A stretch of DNA of 64,000 nt from Pseudomonas paraeruginosa PA7 (lineage in GTDB: Bacteria > Pseudomonadota > Gammaproteobacteria > Pseudomonadales > Pseudomonadaceae). The translations under genes and the position numbers were made by a program. Shown here piece by piece: positions 53,448-62,495 of this stretch (positions are counted from its first letter, which is position 1; each line of letters opens with the position of its first letter). The notes beneath the pieces are model-generated. The model searched no databases. It had not been told where the DNA came from and worked only from the letters and a program-made list of their open reading frames with translations. Where the stretch lies: the NCBI RefSeq assembly GCF_000017205.1, contig NC_009656.1, forward strand, positions 186,001 to 250,000. The letters are read 5' to 3'.

Positions 53448-54035
53448 ATGTCCGACCGCGACCTACCCTCCGGCCCGCGCCCGGATGCCTTGCCGGCAGA
53501 CGGCGAGGCGGCGCGCCGCGCGGATCTGCTCAAGGCCTTCCTGGCCCAGCGCCAGCGCATGGAAAGCCTGGTCAGGCGCCGGGTCGGCTGCCGGGCGACC
53601 GCCGCCGACCTGGTCCAGGAGCTGTTCCTGCGCTTCTGGCGGCGCCCGGCCGCCCCGGTGGAGGAGCTTGGCAGCTATCTGCTGCGCAGCGCGCGCAACC
53701 TGGCCATCGACCACTTGCGTGGCGAGGGCTCGCGGCAGCGGCAGCTGGACGACTGGCTGCCGGAGCAACGCCAGGGCGAGCCGGTCGGACCCGAGCAGGC
53801 GCTCGAGGCCGGCGACCAGTGGCGGCGGGTCGAAGCCGCTCTGCGCGACCTGCCCGAGCGGACCCGGCGGATCTTCCTGCTCAACCGCATCCATGGCCGC
53901 ACCTACGCGGAGATCGCCCGGGCCATGCAGTTGTCCCAAAGCGCCGTGGAAAAACATATGATGCGCGCCCTCGACGCCTGCAAGGCGAGCCTGGCCGGCC
54001 CGGCCGGCGAGCAGACCCGGAGCGCCCAGCCATGA
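53448..54035 (+). CDS. FecI-like ECF sigma factor
   Basis: 195 residues: region 2 near 30-100 (LVRRRVGCRATAADLVQELFLRFW, then YLLRSARNLAIDHLR) and region 4 near 125-180 (LRDLPERTRRIFLLNRIHG, TYAEIARAMQLSQSAVEKHMM). Iron-starvation sigma factor of the FecI class. The ATG at 53448 follows a weak ribosome site. Its stop overlaps the next start by four bases. With the Fur box upstream and a signalling receptor downstream, it should transcribe the receptor gene when the cognate ferric siderophore is present. Confidence 0.92.
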   Translation: MSDRDLPSGPRPDALPADGEAARRADLLKAFLAQRQRMESLVRRRVGCRATAADLVQELFLRFWRRPAAPVEELGSYLLRSARNLAIDHLRGEGSRQRQLDDWLPEQRQGEPVGPEQALEAGDQWRRVEAALRDLPERTRRIFLLNRIHGRTYAEIARAMQLSQSAVEKHMMRALDACKASLAGPAGEQTRSAQP

Positions 54036-55027
54036 CCCGAACCGACAGCGACGCCGCGCCCTGCGATCCGGCCCTGGAGCAGACCGCCCAGGCCTGGCTG
54101 GTGCGCCTGCGCGGCACATCCGACGTGGCCGTCCGGCGGGCTTTCGAGGATTGGCTGGCGCAGCGCCCCGAGCATGCCCAGGCCTACGCCCGCGCCGAGA
54201 CGCTCTGGCGCCTGACCGAGATGCCGGCGACCCGGCTGGCCCTGGAAGAGGCCGACGCCCTGGAGATCTACCTGCGGCCGCGGCGGGCGCCGCGCAACCC
54301 ACGGCGCTGGGCTTACCCGCTGGCCAGCGTGGCCTGCCTGCTGGCGATGCTCTGGCTGGGCGGCTGGTGGCAGCCCGGCGACTGGCTGCAGGACTGGCGC
54401 GCCGACTATGTCGCGGCGCCGGGGCAGGTCGCCGAATGGAAGCTGGCCGATGGTTCCTACCTGAGCCTGGACGCCGGCAGCGCGGTGCGCGTGCGTATCG
54501 ACGGTGGCCAGCGGCGGGTCGAACTGCTGCGCGGCGCCGTGGCGTTGCGAGTGAAGCGCGACGCGCTGCCATTCGTGGTCGAGGCCGGCGAGGGCAGGGC
54601 GCGGGTGCTGGGCACCGAGTTCGAAGTCCGTCGCGGCGCCAGGGCGACCCGCGTCACCGTGCTGCAAGGGCGGGTCGCGGTGAGCGCCGGCACGGGCGCG
54701 GGCGCCGCCGAGGAAGTGCTGGGTGCCGGCCAGCAGGTCGGCTTCGCCGACGGCGAGCTGGGCCGGCCCGTGGCCGTCGACGCCGCCGCCGCGCTGGCCT
54801 GGCGCCAGGGCTGGCTGAGCTTCTACCGGCAGCCGCTGGCGGAAGTGCTCGACGAACTCGCTCGCTACTACCCCGGCCGCATTCTCCTGCTCGACGACGC
54901 GCTCGGCCGCCAGCCGGTCAGCGGCAGCTTCCGCAGCGACGATCCCGAAGCCGCGCTGAAGTCGCTGCAGGCGGTACTCGGCTATCGCCAGCAGATCCTG
55001 TTCGGACGCCTGGTGGTGATCCGCTGA
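54032..55027 (+). CDS. FecR-like anti-sigma factor/transmembrane sensor
   Basis: 331 residues: cytoplasmic DUF4880 domain (10-70, with AQAWLVRLRGTSDVAVRRAFEDW cut to its core and LAQRPEHAQAYARAE), one transmembrane helix at about 94-112, and a periplasmic FecR domain with YVAAPGQVAEWKLADGS and VLGTEFEVRR. The C-terminus ends with an STN-like segment (LDELARYYPGRILLLDD) that meets the receptor signalling domain. Relays the receptor signal to the sigma factor. Confidence 0.92.
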   Translation: MTRTDSDAAPCDPALEQTAQAWLVRLRGTSDVAVRRAFEDWLAQRPEHAQAYARAETLWRLTEMPATRLALEEADALEIYLRPRRAPRNPRRWAYPLASVACLLAMLWLGGWWQPGDWLQDWRADYVAAPGQVAEWKLADGSYLSLDAGSAVRVRIDGGQRRVELLRGAVALRVKRDALPFVVEAGEGRARVLGTEFEVRRGARATRVTVLQGRVAVSAGTGAGAAEEVLGAGQQVGFADGELGRPVAVDAAAALAWRQGWLSFYRQPLAEVLDELARYYPGRILLLDDALGRQPVSGSFRSDDPEAALKSLQAVLGYRQQILFGRLVVIR

Positions 55028-55175
55028 CGACGGCCCCGGTCCGTTCGGGTGCCGGAATTTTTCCCGGCGACGAATTTTTTTTGCGCCGCGGGGTGAGGTA
55101 AAACCACCGCCGCTTCGTGTAGTGCTCATGACCGCGATTGATTCGCATTGGAAAAGCGACCGACACGAGCAACCC

Positions 55176-57563
55176 ATGACCCCGTTCCCGCGCTTCGCCC
55201 TGCATACTCTCCCCGCCCTGTTCCTCAGCCTCGGCTGTCTGGCCGCCACAGCGCAGGCCGCCGAGGCGGTGCGCTACCGCTTCAGCCAGGCCGCCGCGCC
55301 GCTGGCGCGGGCGCTCGACGCGTTCAGCCGGGCCAGCGGGCAGACGCTGCTCTACACCGCCGAACTGCCGCCGCAGGCGACCGCGCCGGCGTTGCACGGC
55401 TCGTTGGGCGCGGAGGAGGCGCTGCAACGCCTGCTGCAGGGCAGCGGCCTGCGCGCGCGGCGGGTCGACGAGCGGACTTTGACCCTGGAGCCGATCCCCG
55501 CCAGCGGCGCGCTCGACCTCGATGCCACCACGGTGTCCGCCGCCGCACCGGCGCAGGGCTACCGGCCGGCGGCCAGCGCCTCGATCAGCCGCGGCGATGC
55601 GCCGGTGCTGGAAATCCCCCAGACGATCAGCGTGGTCCCGGCACAGGCGCTACAGGACCAGCGTCCGCGCAACCTTGACGACGCGCTGGGCAACATCAGT
55701 GGCATCACCCAGGCCAACACCCTCGGCGGTACCCAGGACGCGGTGATGAAGCGCGGCTTCGGCGACAACCGCGACGGCTCGATCATGCGCGACGGCATGC
55801 CCTCGGTGCAGGGCCGCAACTTCACCGCCACCGCCGACCACGTCGAGGTGCTGAAGGGGCCTGCATCCCTGCTCTATGGCATCCAGGACCCGGGCGGGGT
55901 GGTCAACGTGGTCAGCAGGAAGCCGCAGTTGCAGCAAGCCAACGCCCTGACCCTGCGCGGCTCGGCCTACGCCCACGGGCGCAACGGCGGCGGCGGCCAG
56001 CTGGACTCCACCGGCCCGCTGGGCGACAGCGGACTGGCCTACCGGATGATCCTCGATCATGAGGACGAGGATTACTGGCGCGACTTCGGCAAGAGCCGCG
56101 AGACGCTGGTGGCGCCCTCGCTGGCCTGGTACGGCGAGGACACGACGGTCAACCTGAGCTACGAGCACCGCGAGTTCACCACGCCGTTCGACCGCGGCAC
56201 GGCCATCGACCCGCGCACCAACCGCCCGCTGGACATCCCGCGCAGCCGGCGCCTGGACGAGCCCTTCAACATCACCGAGGGCCGCTCCGACCTGACCCGC
56301 CTGGACCTCGAACGCCAGCTCGACGACAGCTGGAAGGCCCACTTCGGCTACGGCTACAGTCGCGAGACCTACGACGACAACCAGGCCCGGGTGATGGCCG
56401 TGAACGCCGACGGCACCCTGACCCGGCGCATGGACGGCACCCACGGCGCGGTCAGCAGCGACAGCTTCGCCACCCTCGGCCTGAGCGGCGCGCTGCAACT
56501 GGCCGGGATGCGGCACGACCTGCAGTTCGGCATGGACCACGAGAAGCGCAAGATCTTCCGCGCCGACCTGCTGCGCGACAGCAGGACCAGCCGCTTCGAC
56601 TACCTCGACCCGGTCTATGGCCAGGTGGTGCCGTCGACCCGGGTGGTCGCCGGCGACAGCGACCAGACCGACAAGCTGCGCAGCGACTCGTTGTACTTCC
56701 AGGACTCGATCCACCTGGACGACCGCTGGATCCTGGTCGGCGGCGCGCGCTACCAGATCTACGACCAGCTCGCCGGGCGCGGCCGGCCGTTCAACGCCAA
56801 CACCGACATCAATGGGCAGAAGTGGGTGCCGCGCGGCGGCCTGGTCTATCGCCTGAGCGACGAGGTCTCGCTGTACGGCAGCTACACGCGCTCGTTCAAG
56901 CCGAACTCGACCATCGCCCCGCTGAGCACCGGCGAGACCATCGACTCGGCGATCCTGCCGGAGGAGGCGACCTCCTGGGAGCTGGGCGCCAAGCTGGATG
57001 TGCCGGGGCGTCTCAGCGGCACCCTGGCGCTGTTCGACATCCGCAAGAAGAACGTGCTGGTCAACGAACTCGACGGCGCCGGCAACAGCAGCGTGCGCGC
57101 CGCCGGCCGGGTCCGCTCGCGCGGCCTGGAACTGGACCTCACCGGCCAGCTTAGCGAACGCTGGAGCCTGATCGGCAGCTACGCCTGGCTCGACGCGGAA
57201 GTCACCGAGGACCCGACCCTGGAGGGCAAGCGCCTGCAGAACGTGGCGCGCAACACCGCGTCGCTGTCGGCGGTCTACGAACTCGGCGAGGTCCTTGGCG
57301 GCGACCGCCTGCGCCTGGGCGGCGGCGCGCGCTACGTCGGCGAACGCCCGGGCGACCCGGGCAATTCCTTCGACCTGCCGTCCTATACCGTGGCCGATGC
57401 CTTCGCCAGCTACGACACCCGCTTCGGCGGCCACGGGGTGAAGTTCCAGCTCAACGTGAAGAACCTGTTCGACCGCACCTACTACCCGTCCAGTGCCAAT
57501 CGCCTGTACGTGGCGATGGGCGAGCCGCGGCAGTTCCAGGTGTCGACGACGGTGGAGTTCTGA
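55176..57563 (+). CDS. TonB-dependent siderophore receptor with signalling domain
   Basis: 795 residues: signal peptide (to about residue 30, ending AQAAEA), an STN signalling domain (about 32-105, RYRFSQAAAPLARALDAFSR, ending TLEPIP), the plug (about 135-260, PQTISVVPAQALQDQRP, LYGIQDPGGVVNVVSRKP) and a 22-strand barrel ending in the typical terminal Phe. The presence of STN places it with FpvA/FoxA-type transducers. Ligand not identifiable; the sequence is closest in style to ferric hydroxamate or pyoverdine-type receptors. Start 55176 is chosen for the signal peptide. Confidence 0.92.
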   Translation: MTPFPRFALHTLPALFLSLGCLAATAQAAEAVRYRFSQAAAPLARALDAFSRASGQTLLYTAELPPQATAPALHGSLGAEEALQRLLQGSGLRARRVDERTLTLEPIPASGALDLDATTVSAAAPAQGYRPAASASISRGDAPVLEIPQTISVVPAQALQDQRPRNLDDALGNISGITQANTLGGTQDAVMKRGFGDNRDGSIMRDGMPSVQGRNFTATADHVEVLKGPASLLYGIQDPGGVVNVVSRKPQLQQANALTLRGSAYAHGRNGGGGQLDSTGPLGDSGLAYRMILDHEDEDYWRDFGKSRETLVAPSLAWYGEDTTVNLSYEHREFTTPFDRGTAIDPRTNRPLDIPRSRRLDEPFNITEGRSDLTRLDLERQLDDSWKAHFGYGYSRETYDDNQARVMAVNADGTLTRRMDGTHGAVSSDSFATLGLSGALQLAGMRHDLQFGMDHEKRKIFRADLLRDSRTSRFDYLDPVYGQVVPSTRVVAGDSDQTDKLRSDSLYFQDSIHLDDRWILVGGARYQIYDQLAGRGRPFNANTDINGQKWVPRGGLVYRLSDEVSLYGSYTRSFKPNSTIAPLSTGETIDSAILPEEATSWELGAKLDVPGRLSGTLALFDIRKKNVLVNELDGAGNSSVRAAGRVRSRGLELDLTGQLSERWSLIGSYAWLDAEVTEDPTLEGKRLQNVARNTASLSAVYELGEVLGGDRLRLGGGARYVGERPGDPGNSFDLPSYTVADAFASYDTRFGGHGVKFQLNVKNLFDRTYYPSSANRLYVAMGEPRQFQVSTTVEF

Positions 57564-57745
57564 GTCGGGGATCCCTCCAGGCGGGGCACCTGGACGACGG
57601 GAGGCAGGCCCGCCGCCCTCCCCCCACGCCCTGGCTAGGGAGAGGGATGCGGAGAGCCCCCGGGCACTACCTCGCCAAACGCCACCTCGTCCCCAGCCTG
57701 CCCGTTGGGTACCATGCCCGCACCACTCGCCGCCACGGCCGCCCC

Positions 57746-58663
57746 ATGAACCTCGACAACCGCATCAAGTTCCGCCACCTCGCCTGCTTCCTCGAAGTCG
57801 CCCGCCAGCGCAGCTTCGCCAAGGCGGCGGACGCCGTGGCGGTGTCGCAGCCGGCGATCTCCAAGACCCTCAAGGAACTGGAGGAAATCCTCGGCGCGCG
57901 TCTGTTCGAGCGGAGCAAGGCCGGCGTCGAGCTGACCGAGGCGGGCGTGACCTTCCTGCGCTATGCCGGCCCCTGCGTGCAGGCCCTGCGCGATGGGGTG
58001 AACACCCTGCGGGGCCACGAGGCGCAGGTGGAGACGGTGCGCGTCGGCGTGCTCTCGACGGTGGAAAGCCTGGTGGTGCCCGAGGTGCTCCGCCGCCTGC
58101 ACCGGCGCCACCGCGCGCTGGTGGTCAGCGTCGCCACCGGGCCCAGCGCCTACCTGCTGGCGCAGCTGAAGGTCGGCGAGCTGGACCTGGTGGTCGGGCG
58201 GATGACCGACAGCCCGGAAATCCAGGGCCTGACCTTCGAGCACCTGTACAGCGAGTCGATGATGCTGGTGGTGCGCCCCGGCCATCCGTTGCTCGCCGCA
58301 CCGCTCCGCGACCCGCAGCGGCTGGCCGACTTCCCGCTGGTGCTGCCGCTGGCCGGCACCACCATCCGCCGCCATGCCGACAGCCTGTTCGTGCAGTGTG
58401 GCATCCCGCTCGCCGGGCAGCGCCTGGAGACACTCTCGCCGACCCTCAGCCGCAGCTACGTGCTGCGCAGCGAGGCGATCTGGGTGGCGCCGCGCGACGC
58501 GGTGCGCCTGGACGTCGGCAACGGCGAGCTGGTCGAACTGGACCTGGGCATCCGCGAGCCGGGCGGTTCGGTCGGGCTGTGTCACAACGCGGCCCTGCCA
58601 TTGCCGCTGGGGGCGCAGTGGTTCAGCGTGGTGCTGCGCGAGGTGGCCGCCGAGCTGCACTGA
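57746..58663 (+). CDS. pcaQ: PcaQ, LysR-family activator of protocatechuate genes
   Basis: 305 residues. N-terminal helix-turn-helix (LDNRIKFRHLACFLEVARQR, VSQPAISKTLKELEEILG), effector domain to the end. Adjacent to pcaHG in the same direction, with a PcaQ-type palindrome in the gap. The PcaQ group responds to carboxymuconate-type intermediates or protocatechuate. The ATG at 57746 gives the standard N-terminus MNLDNRIKF. Confidence 0.92.
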   Translation: MNLDNRIKFRHLACFLEVARQRSFAKAADAVAVSQPAISKTLKELEEILGARLFERSKAGVELTEAGVTFLRYAGPCVQALRDGVNTLRGHEAQVETVRVGVLSTVESLVVPEVLRRLHRRHRALVVSVATGPSAYLLAQLKVGELDLVVGRMTDSPEIQGLTFEHLYSESMMLVVRPGHPLLAAPLRDPQRLADFPLVLPLAGTTIRRHADSLFVQCGIPLAGQRLETLSPTLSRSYVLRSEAIWVAPRDAVRLDVGNGELVELDLGIREPGGSVGLCHNAALPLPLGAQWFSVVLREVAAELH

Positions 58664-58669
58664 TTTCGC

Positions 58670-58685
58670 ATAACCAAACGGTTAT
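58670..58685 (+). promoter_or_regulatory. PcaQ operator, ATAACC-N4-GGTTAT
   Basis: A perfect 6-bp inverted repeat ATAACC-AAAC-GGTTAT, directly after the pcaQ stop and about 113 nt before pcaH. It equals the PcaQ binding consensus known from rhizobia (ATAACC-N4-GGTTAA) with one base changed that makes the palindrome perfect. Confidence 0.75.
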
Positions 58686-58797
58686 GTGTCTGGCCGGATA
58701 ATTCACTGTCCCCGTCCCGCTTCCTGCGCAAGACTTCCCTCTCCATGCCTGAATCCACAAGCCTGGCGACCGACAATGCGAATAACAGGAGCCTGAC

Positions 58798-59517
58798 ATG
58801 CACGACGCCGAGAATCGTCGTTTCGTCATCCGTGACCGAAACTGGCACCCCAAAGCGCTGACCCCCGACTACAAGACCTCCGTGCCGCGCTCGCCGAGCC
58901 AGGCGCTGGTGAGCATTCCGCAATCGCTCTCGGAAACCAGCGGGCCGGACTTCTCCCATCTCAAGCTGGGCCGTCACGACAACGACCTGCTGCTCAACTT
59001 CGACCACGGCGGCCTGCCCCAGGGCGAGCGGATCATCATGTTCGGCCGGGTCTTCGACCAGTACGGCAAGCCGGTCCCGCATACCCTGGTGGAGATGTGG
59101 CAGGCCAACGCCGGCGGACGCTACCGGCACAAGAACGACCGCTACCTGGCGCCGCTCGATCCGAACTTCGGCGGTGTCGGCCGGACCCTCACCGACAGCG
59201 AGGGCAACTACTACTTCCGCACCATCAAGCCCGGTCCCTATCCCTGGCGCAACGGCCCCAACGACTGGCGTCCGGCGCACATCCACGTGTCCGTGAGCGG
59301 CCCGGCGATCGCCACACGGCTGATCACCCAGATGTACTTCGAGGGCGACCCGCTGATCCCCAGGTGCCCGATCATCCGTACCCTTGCCGACCCGGAGGCG
59401 GCGCAGAGCCTGATCGGCCGGCTCGACATGAGCATGGCCAATCCGATGGATTGCCTGGCCTACCGCTTCGACATCGTCCTGCGCGGGCAGCGCAGGACCT
59501 TCTTCGAGAACGCCTGA
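58798..59517 (+). CDS. pcaH: protocatechuate 3,4-dioxygenase beta subunit
   Basis: 239 residues, the iron-bearing subunit of the intradiol ring-cleavage enzyme that opens protocatechuate to 3-carboxymuconate. Iron ligands lie in [14 protein letters not shown] and PGPYPW (Tyr) and [10 protein letters not shown] (His pair); [20 protein letters not shown] is family-typical. AGGAGCC precedes the ATG. Ten nt before pcaG. Confidence 0.96.
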   Translation: MHDAENRRFVIRDRNWHPKALTPDYKTSVPRSPSQALVSIPQSLSETSGPDFSHLKLGRHDNDLLLNFDHGGLPQGERIIMFGRVFDQYGKPVPHTLVEMWQANAGGRYRHKNDRYLAPLDPNFGGVGRTLTDSEGNYYFRTIKPGPYPWRNGPNDWRPAHIHVSVSGPAIATRLITQMYFEGDPLIPRCPIIRTLADPEAAQSLIGRLDMSMANPMDCLAYRFDIVLRGQRRTFFENA

Positions 59518-59527
59518 GGAGCCGACC

Positions 59528-60133
59528 ATGAGCCACGAACTGCTGCGGGAAACCCCTTCCCAGACCGCCGGCCCCTACGTCCACATCGGCCTGGCGCTGG
59601 CCGCCGCCGGCAACCCGACCCGCGACCTGGAGATCTGGAACCGCATGGCCCGCGAGGACGCGCCGGGCCAGCACATCCTCCTGCTCGGCCACGTCTACGA
59701 CGGCAACGGCCACCTGGTCCGCGATTCCTTCCTGGAGTTCTGGCAGGCCGACAGCGAGGGCCGCTACCAGGAACGCTACGACCCGGAACAGCCCTTCAAC
59801 AGCTTCGGCCGCACCGCCACCACCTTCGACGCCGGCGAGTGGACGCTGCACACGGTCAAGCCGGGGGTCGTGCGCAATGCCCAGGGCGTACCGATGGCGC
59901 CGCACATCAACGTGGCGCTGTTCGCCCGCGGCATCAACATCCACCTGCAGACCCGCCTGTACTTCGACGACGAGGCCGAGGCCAACGCCGCCTGCCCGGT
60001 GCTCAACCTGATCGAGCAGGCGCCGCGGCGGGACACCCTGGTGGCGCGGCGCTGCGAGGTGAACGGGCAGCTCGCCTACCGCTTCGACATCCGTATCCAG
60101 GGCGATAACGAGACGGTGTTCTTCGACTTCTAG
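59528..60133 (+). CDS. pcaG: protocatechuate 3,4-dioxygenase alpha subunit
   Basis: 201 residues, homologous to the beta subunit but without a full iron site; builds part of the active-site wall. Recognised by PSQTAGPYVHIGLA at residues 10-23, GHVYDGNGHLVRDSFLEFWQ and MAPHINVALFARG. GAGGAGCC precedes the ATG. Followed by a strong hairpin and the repeat/operator region of pcaR. Confidence 0.96.
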   Translation: MSHELLRETPSQTAGPYVHIGLALAAAGNPTRDLEIWNRMAREDAPGQHILLLGHVYDGNGHLVRDSFLEFWQADSEGRYQERYDPEQPFNSFGRTATTFDAGEWTLHTVKPGVVRNAQGVPMAPHINVALFARGINIHLQTRLYFDDEAEANAACPVLNLIEQAPRRDTLVARRCEVNGQLAYRFDIRIQGDNETVFFDF

Positions 60134-60172
60134 CGGTACCGGTCGCGCGCAGGACGCGCGGGGGAGGAGAGG

Positions 60173-60197
60173 CGCCCTTGCCGGAGCGGCAAGGGCG
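60173..60197 (+). terminator. hairpin after pcaHG
   Basis: CGCCCTTGCCG and CGGCAAGGGCG form an 11-bp perfect stem with a GAG loop, 40 nt after the pcaG stop, followed by TTA. The T run is short, but the stem strength and place suit termination of the pcaHG transcript. Confidence 0.65.
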
Positions 60198-60212
60198 TTA
60201 CCCAGAACCCGC

Positions 60213-60274
60213 CGATGGGTACCTGACATTACTCCCGGAGGGCGATGGGTAGCCCGACAGTACTACAGTCGGAG
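60213..60274 (+). repeat. pair of imperfect direct repeats CGATGGGTA...GACA.TACT
   Basis: Copy one (60213-60240) and copy two (60243-60274) both begin CGATGGGTA and share GACA-T-TACT and a GGAG end, with start-to-start spacing 30 bp. They lie between the pcaHG hairpin and the PcaR boxes. They may be a binding site or the remains of a local duplication; no match to a known element. Confidence 0.45.
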
Positions 60275-60287
60275 CCACCAGGGTCAA

Positions 60288-60321
60288 TTGCGATTACCGC
60301 ACAACTGTTCGATAATCGGCT
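60288..60321 (+). promoter_or_regulatory. PcaR boxes upstream of pcaR
   Basis: The PcaR element known from P. putida is GTTCGATAATCGCAC. Here GTTCGATAATCG at 60307 matches the first 12 of 15 positions exactly, and a second copy at 60288 (TTGCGATTACCGCAC) matches 11 of 15. They are in the same orientation, 19 bp apart, just before pcaR, which suits autoregulation. Confidence 0.7.
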
Positions 60322-60345
60322 CGTTTACCCGTGAAGCGAGCGCAA

Positions 60346-61191
60346 ATGTCCATGAGCGAACATCCGGAACATCCCGCCACCCTGGCGCCGCCGAGCGTTC
60401 TCTCGCCGGCCAGGCGCATCGCGGCCTTCACCGGCGATCCCAACTTCATGACCTCGCTGGCCCGCGGCCTGGCGGTGATCCATGCGTTCCAGGAACGCAA
60501 GCGGCACCTGACCATCGCCCAGATCAGCCACCGCACCGAGATTCCTCGCGCCGCCGTGCGCCGCTGCCTGCATACGCTGATGCAGCTCGGCTACGCGACC
60601 ACCGACGGGCGCACCTACTCGCTGTTGCCGAAGGTGCTCACCCTGGGTCACGCCTACCTGTCCTCGACGCCGCTGGCGATCACCGCGCAGCCGATCCTCG
60701 ACCGCCTCAGCGAGCAGCTCCACGAAGCCTGTTCGATGGCCACCCTGGAAGGCGACGACGTGCTCTACATCGCTCGCTCGGCGACGCCGCAGCGGCTGAT
60801 CTCGGTGGACCTCAACGTCGGCAGCCGGCTGCCCGCCTACTGCACCTCGATGGGGCGCATCCTCCTCGCCGCGCTGGACGACGACGCGCTGCACGGCTAC
60901 CTCGGCGAGGTGGAGATGCAGGCCAAGACCAGCCGCACCCTCTATACCCCGGATACCCTGTTGCCGTGCCTGATGGATATCCGTCGCCAGGGTTGGTGCA
61001 TCGTCGACCAGGAGCTGGAGGTCGGCCTGCGCTCGCTGGCGGTGCCGGTGCGCGATTCCGCCGGCCACGTACTCGCCGCGCTGAACGTCGGCACCCATGC
61101 CGGCCGGGTTTCCCGCGCCGAGCTGGAAAACCGCTTCCTGCCGTTGTTGCTGGAGGCCAGCCGCGAGTTGAGCGCGCGCCTGTTCAGCTGA
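60346..61191 (+). CDS. pcaR: PcaR, IclR-family regulator of the pca regulon
   Basis: 281 residues: winged helix (about 40-105, LARGLAVIHAFQERKRHLTI, TEIPRAAVRRCLHTLMQLGY) and IclR effector domain (about 115-275, with SVDLNVGSRLPAYCTSMGR and ALNVGTHAGRVS). Activates the pca genes with beta-ketoadipate. Starts GTG 60331, ATG 60346 and ATG 60352 are in frame; 60346 is best placed behind AGCGAG. GTTCGATAATCG boxes stand just upstream. Confidence 0.92.
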   Translation: MSMSEHPEHPATLAPPSVLSPARRIAAFTGDPNFMTSLARGLAVIHAFQERKRHLTIAQISHRTEIPRAAVRRCLHTLMQLGYATTDGRTYSLLPKVLTLGHAYLSSTPLAITAQPILDRLSEQLHEACSMATLEGDDVLYIARSATPQRLISVDLNVGSRLPAYCTSMGRILLAALDDDALHGYLGEVEMQAKTSRTLYTPDTLLPCLMDIRRQGWCIVDQELEVGLRSLAVPVRDSAGHVLAALNVGTHAGRVSRAELENRFLPLLLEASRELSARLFS

Positions 61192-61298
61192 CGCCTGTAG
61201 CGAACCCCTCCACAAGTTTGGAAAAGGAACCCCCGCTTCCATCTGATAGTCGCAATCCTTGGGGACGCGGCTAGAATCCCTGCCAATTCTGGGAGTTT

Positions 61299-61315
61299 CC
61301 GGCCGGTTCGGCCGG
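61299..61315. promoter_or_regulatory. palindrome CCGGCCG-GTT-CGGCCGG ahead of triA
   Basis: A perfect 7-bp inverted repeat 29 nt before the triA start, in the likely 5' leader; TAGAAT at 61272-61277 may be the -10. It could be an operator for a TetR-type repressor or an RNA hairpin at the ribosome site. No regulator gene is adjacent. Confidence 0.45.
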
Positions 61316-61343
61316 TATCTGTATGGATCGCGAAGGGGAAGGC

Positions 61344-62495
61344 ATGTCAGACGCCAGAGGCGCTTTTCATTGCAAACGTCACTGGCCACGGATGGCGCTG
61401 CCCGCCATCCTGTGCGCCAGCCTGCTGGCCGGCTGCGGCGCCGAGCCGCCTACCGAGGAACGCACCCGCGTGCTGGCGCAGACGGTGAAGCTGGCCGAGT
61501 TCGCCTCGGCCACCTCGATCACCGGCGACATCCAGGCGCGGGTGCAGGCCGACCAGTCGTTCCGCGTCGGCGGCAAGATCGTCGAGCGCCTGGTCGATGT
61601 CGGCGACCACGTCGCGGCTGGCCAGGTGCTGGCGCGGCTCGACCCGCAGGACCAGCGCAGCAACGTGGAGAACGCCCAGGCGGCGGTCGCCGCGCAGCAG
61701 GCGCAATCGAAGCTCGCCGACCTCAACTATCGGCGGCAGAAGGCGCTGCTGCCCAAGGGCTACACCAGCCAGAGCGAGTACGACCAGGCGCTGGCCTCGG
61801 TGCGCAGCGCGCAGAGTTCGCTGAAGGCCGCCCAGGCGCAGTTGGCCAACGCCCGCGACCTGCTTTCCTACACCGAGCTGCGGGCCTCCGACGCCGGGGT
61901 GATCACCGCCCGCCAGGCCGAGGTCGGCCAGGTGGTGCAGGCCACCGTGCCGATCTTCACCCTGGCCCGCGACGGCGAGCGCGACGCGGTGTTCAACGTC
62001 TACGAATCGCTGTTCAGCCACGACGTCGAGGGCCAGCGGATCAGCGTCAGCCTGCTCGGCAGGCCGGAGGTCACCGCCAGCGGCAAGGTCCGCGAGATCA
62101 CCCCGACGGTGGACGAGCGCAGCGGCACGCTGAAGGTCAAGGTCGGCCTCGACGCGGTGCCGGCGGAAATGACCCTCGGCAGCGTGGTCAATGCCAGCGT
62201 CGCCGCGCCGGCGCAGCACAGCGTGGTACTGCCCTGGTCGGCGCTGTCCAAGCTCGGCTCCCAGCCGGCGGTGTGGCTGCTCGACCAGGAGCGCAAGGCG
62301 CGCCTGCAACCGGTACGGGTGGCGCGCTACGCCAGCGAGAAGGTGGTCATCGCCAGCGGCCTGGAGGCCGGTCAGACGGTGGTCACCGTCGGCGGCCAGC
62401 TGCTGCACCCGGGGCAGGTGGTCGAGGTCGCGCAGCCGCCGCAGCCGACCCAGACCACCGCCAGCCGTGACGCCCTCGGTGGAGGCCAGCCATGA
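61344..62495 (+). CDS. triA: TriA, first membrane-fusion protein of the TriABC efflux pump
   Basis: 383 residues: lipoprotein signal with lipobox LLAGC (Cys31), then the usual membrane-fusion order: half lipoyl domain (VGGKIVERLVDVGDHVAAGQ near 75-94), alpha-helical hairpin (about 110-175), second lipoyl part and beta-barrel (ELRASDAGVITARQAEVGQ). TriABC with OpmH exports triclosan; it is unusual in needing two different fusion proteins, TriA and TriB. GAAGGGGA precedes the ATG. Its stop overlaps the triB start. Confidence 0.93.
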   Translation: MSDARGAFHCKRHWPRMALPAILCASLLAGCGAEPPTEERTRVLAQTVKLAEFASATSITGDIQARVQADQSFRVGGKIVERLVDVGDHVAAGQVLARLDPQDQRSNVENAQAAVAAQQAQSKLADLNYRRQKALLPKGYTSQSEYDQALASVRSAQSSLKAAQAQLANARDLLSYTELRASDAGVITARQAEVGQVVQATVPIFTLARDGERDAVFNVYESLFSHDVEGQRISVSLLGRPEVTASGKVREITPTVDERSGTLKVKVGLDAVPAEMTLGSVVNASVAAPAQHSVVLPWSALSKLGSQPAVWLLDQERKARLQPVRVARYASEKVVIASGLEAGQTVVTVGGQLLHPGQVVEVAQPPQPTQTTASRDALGGGQP

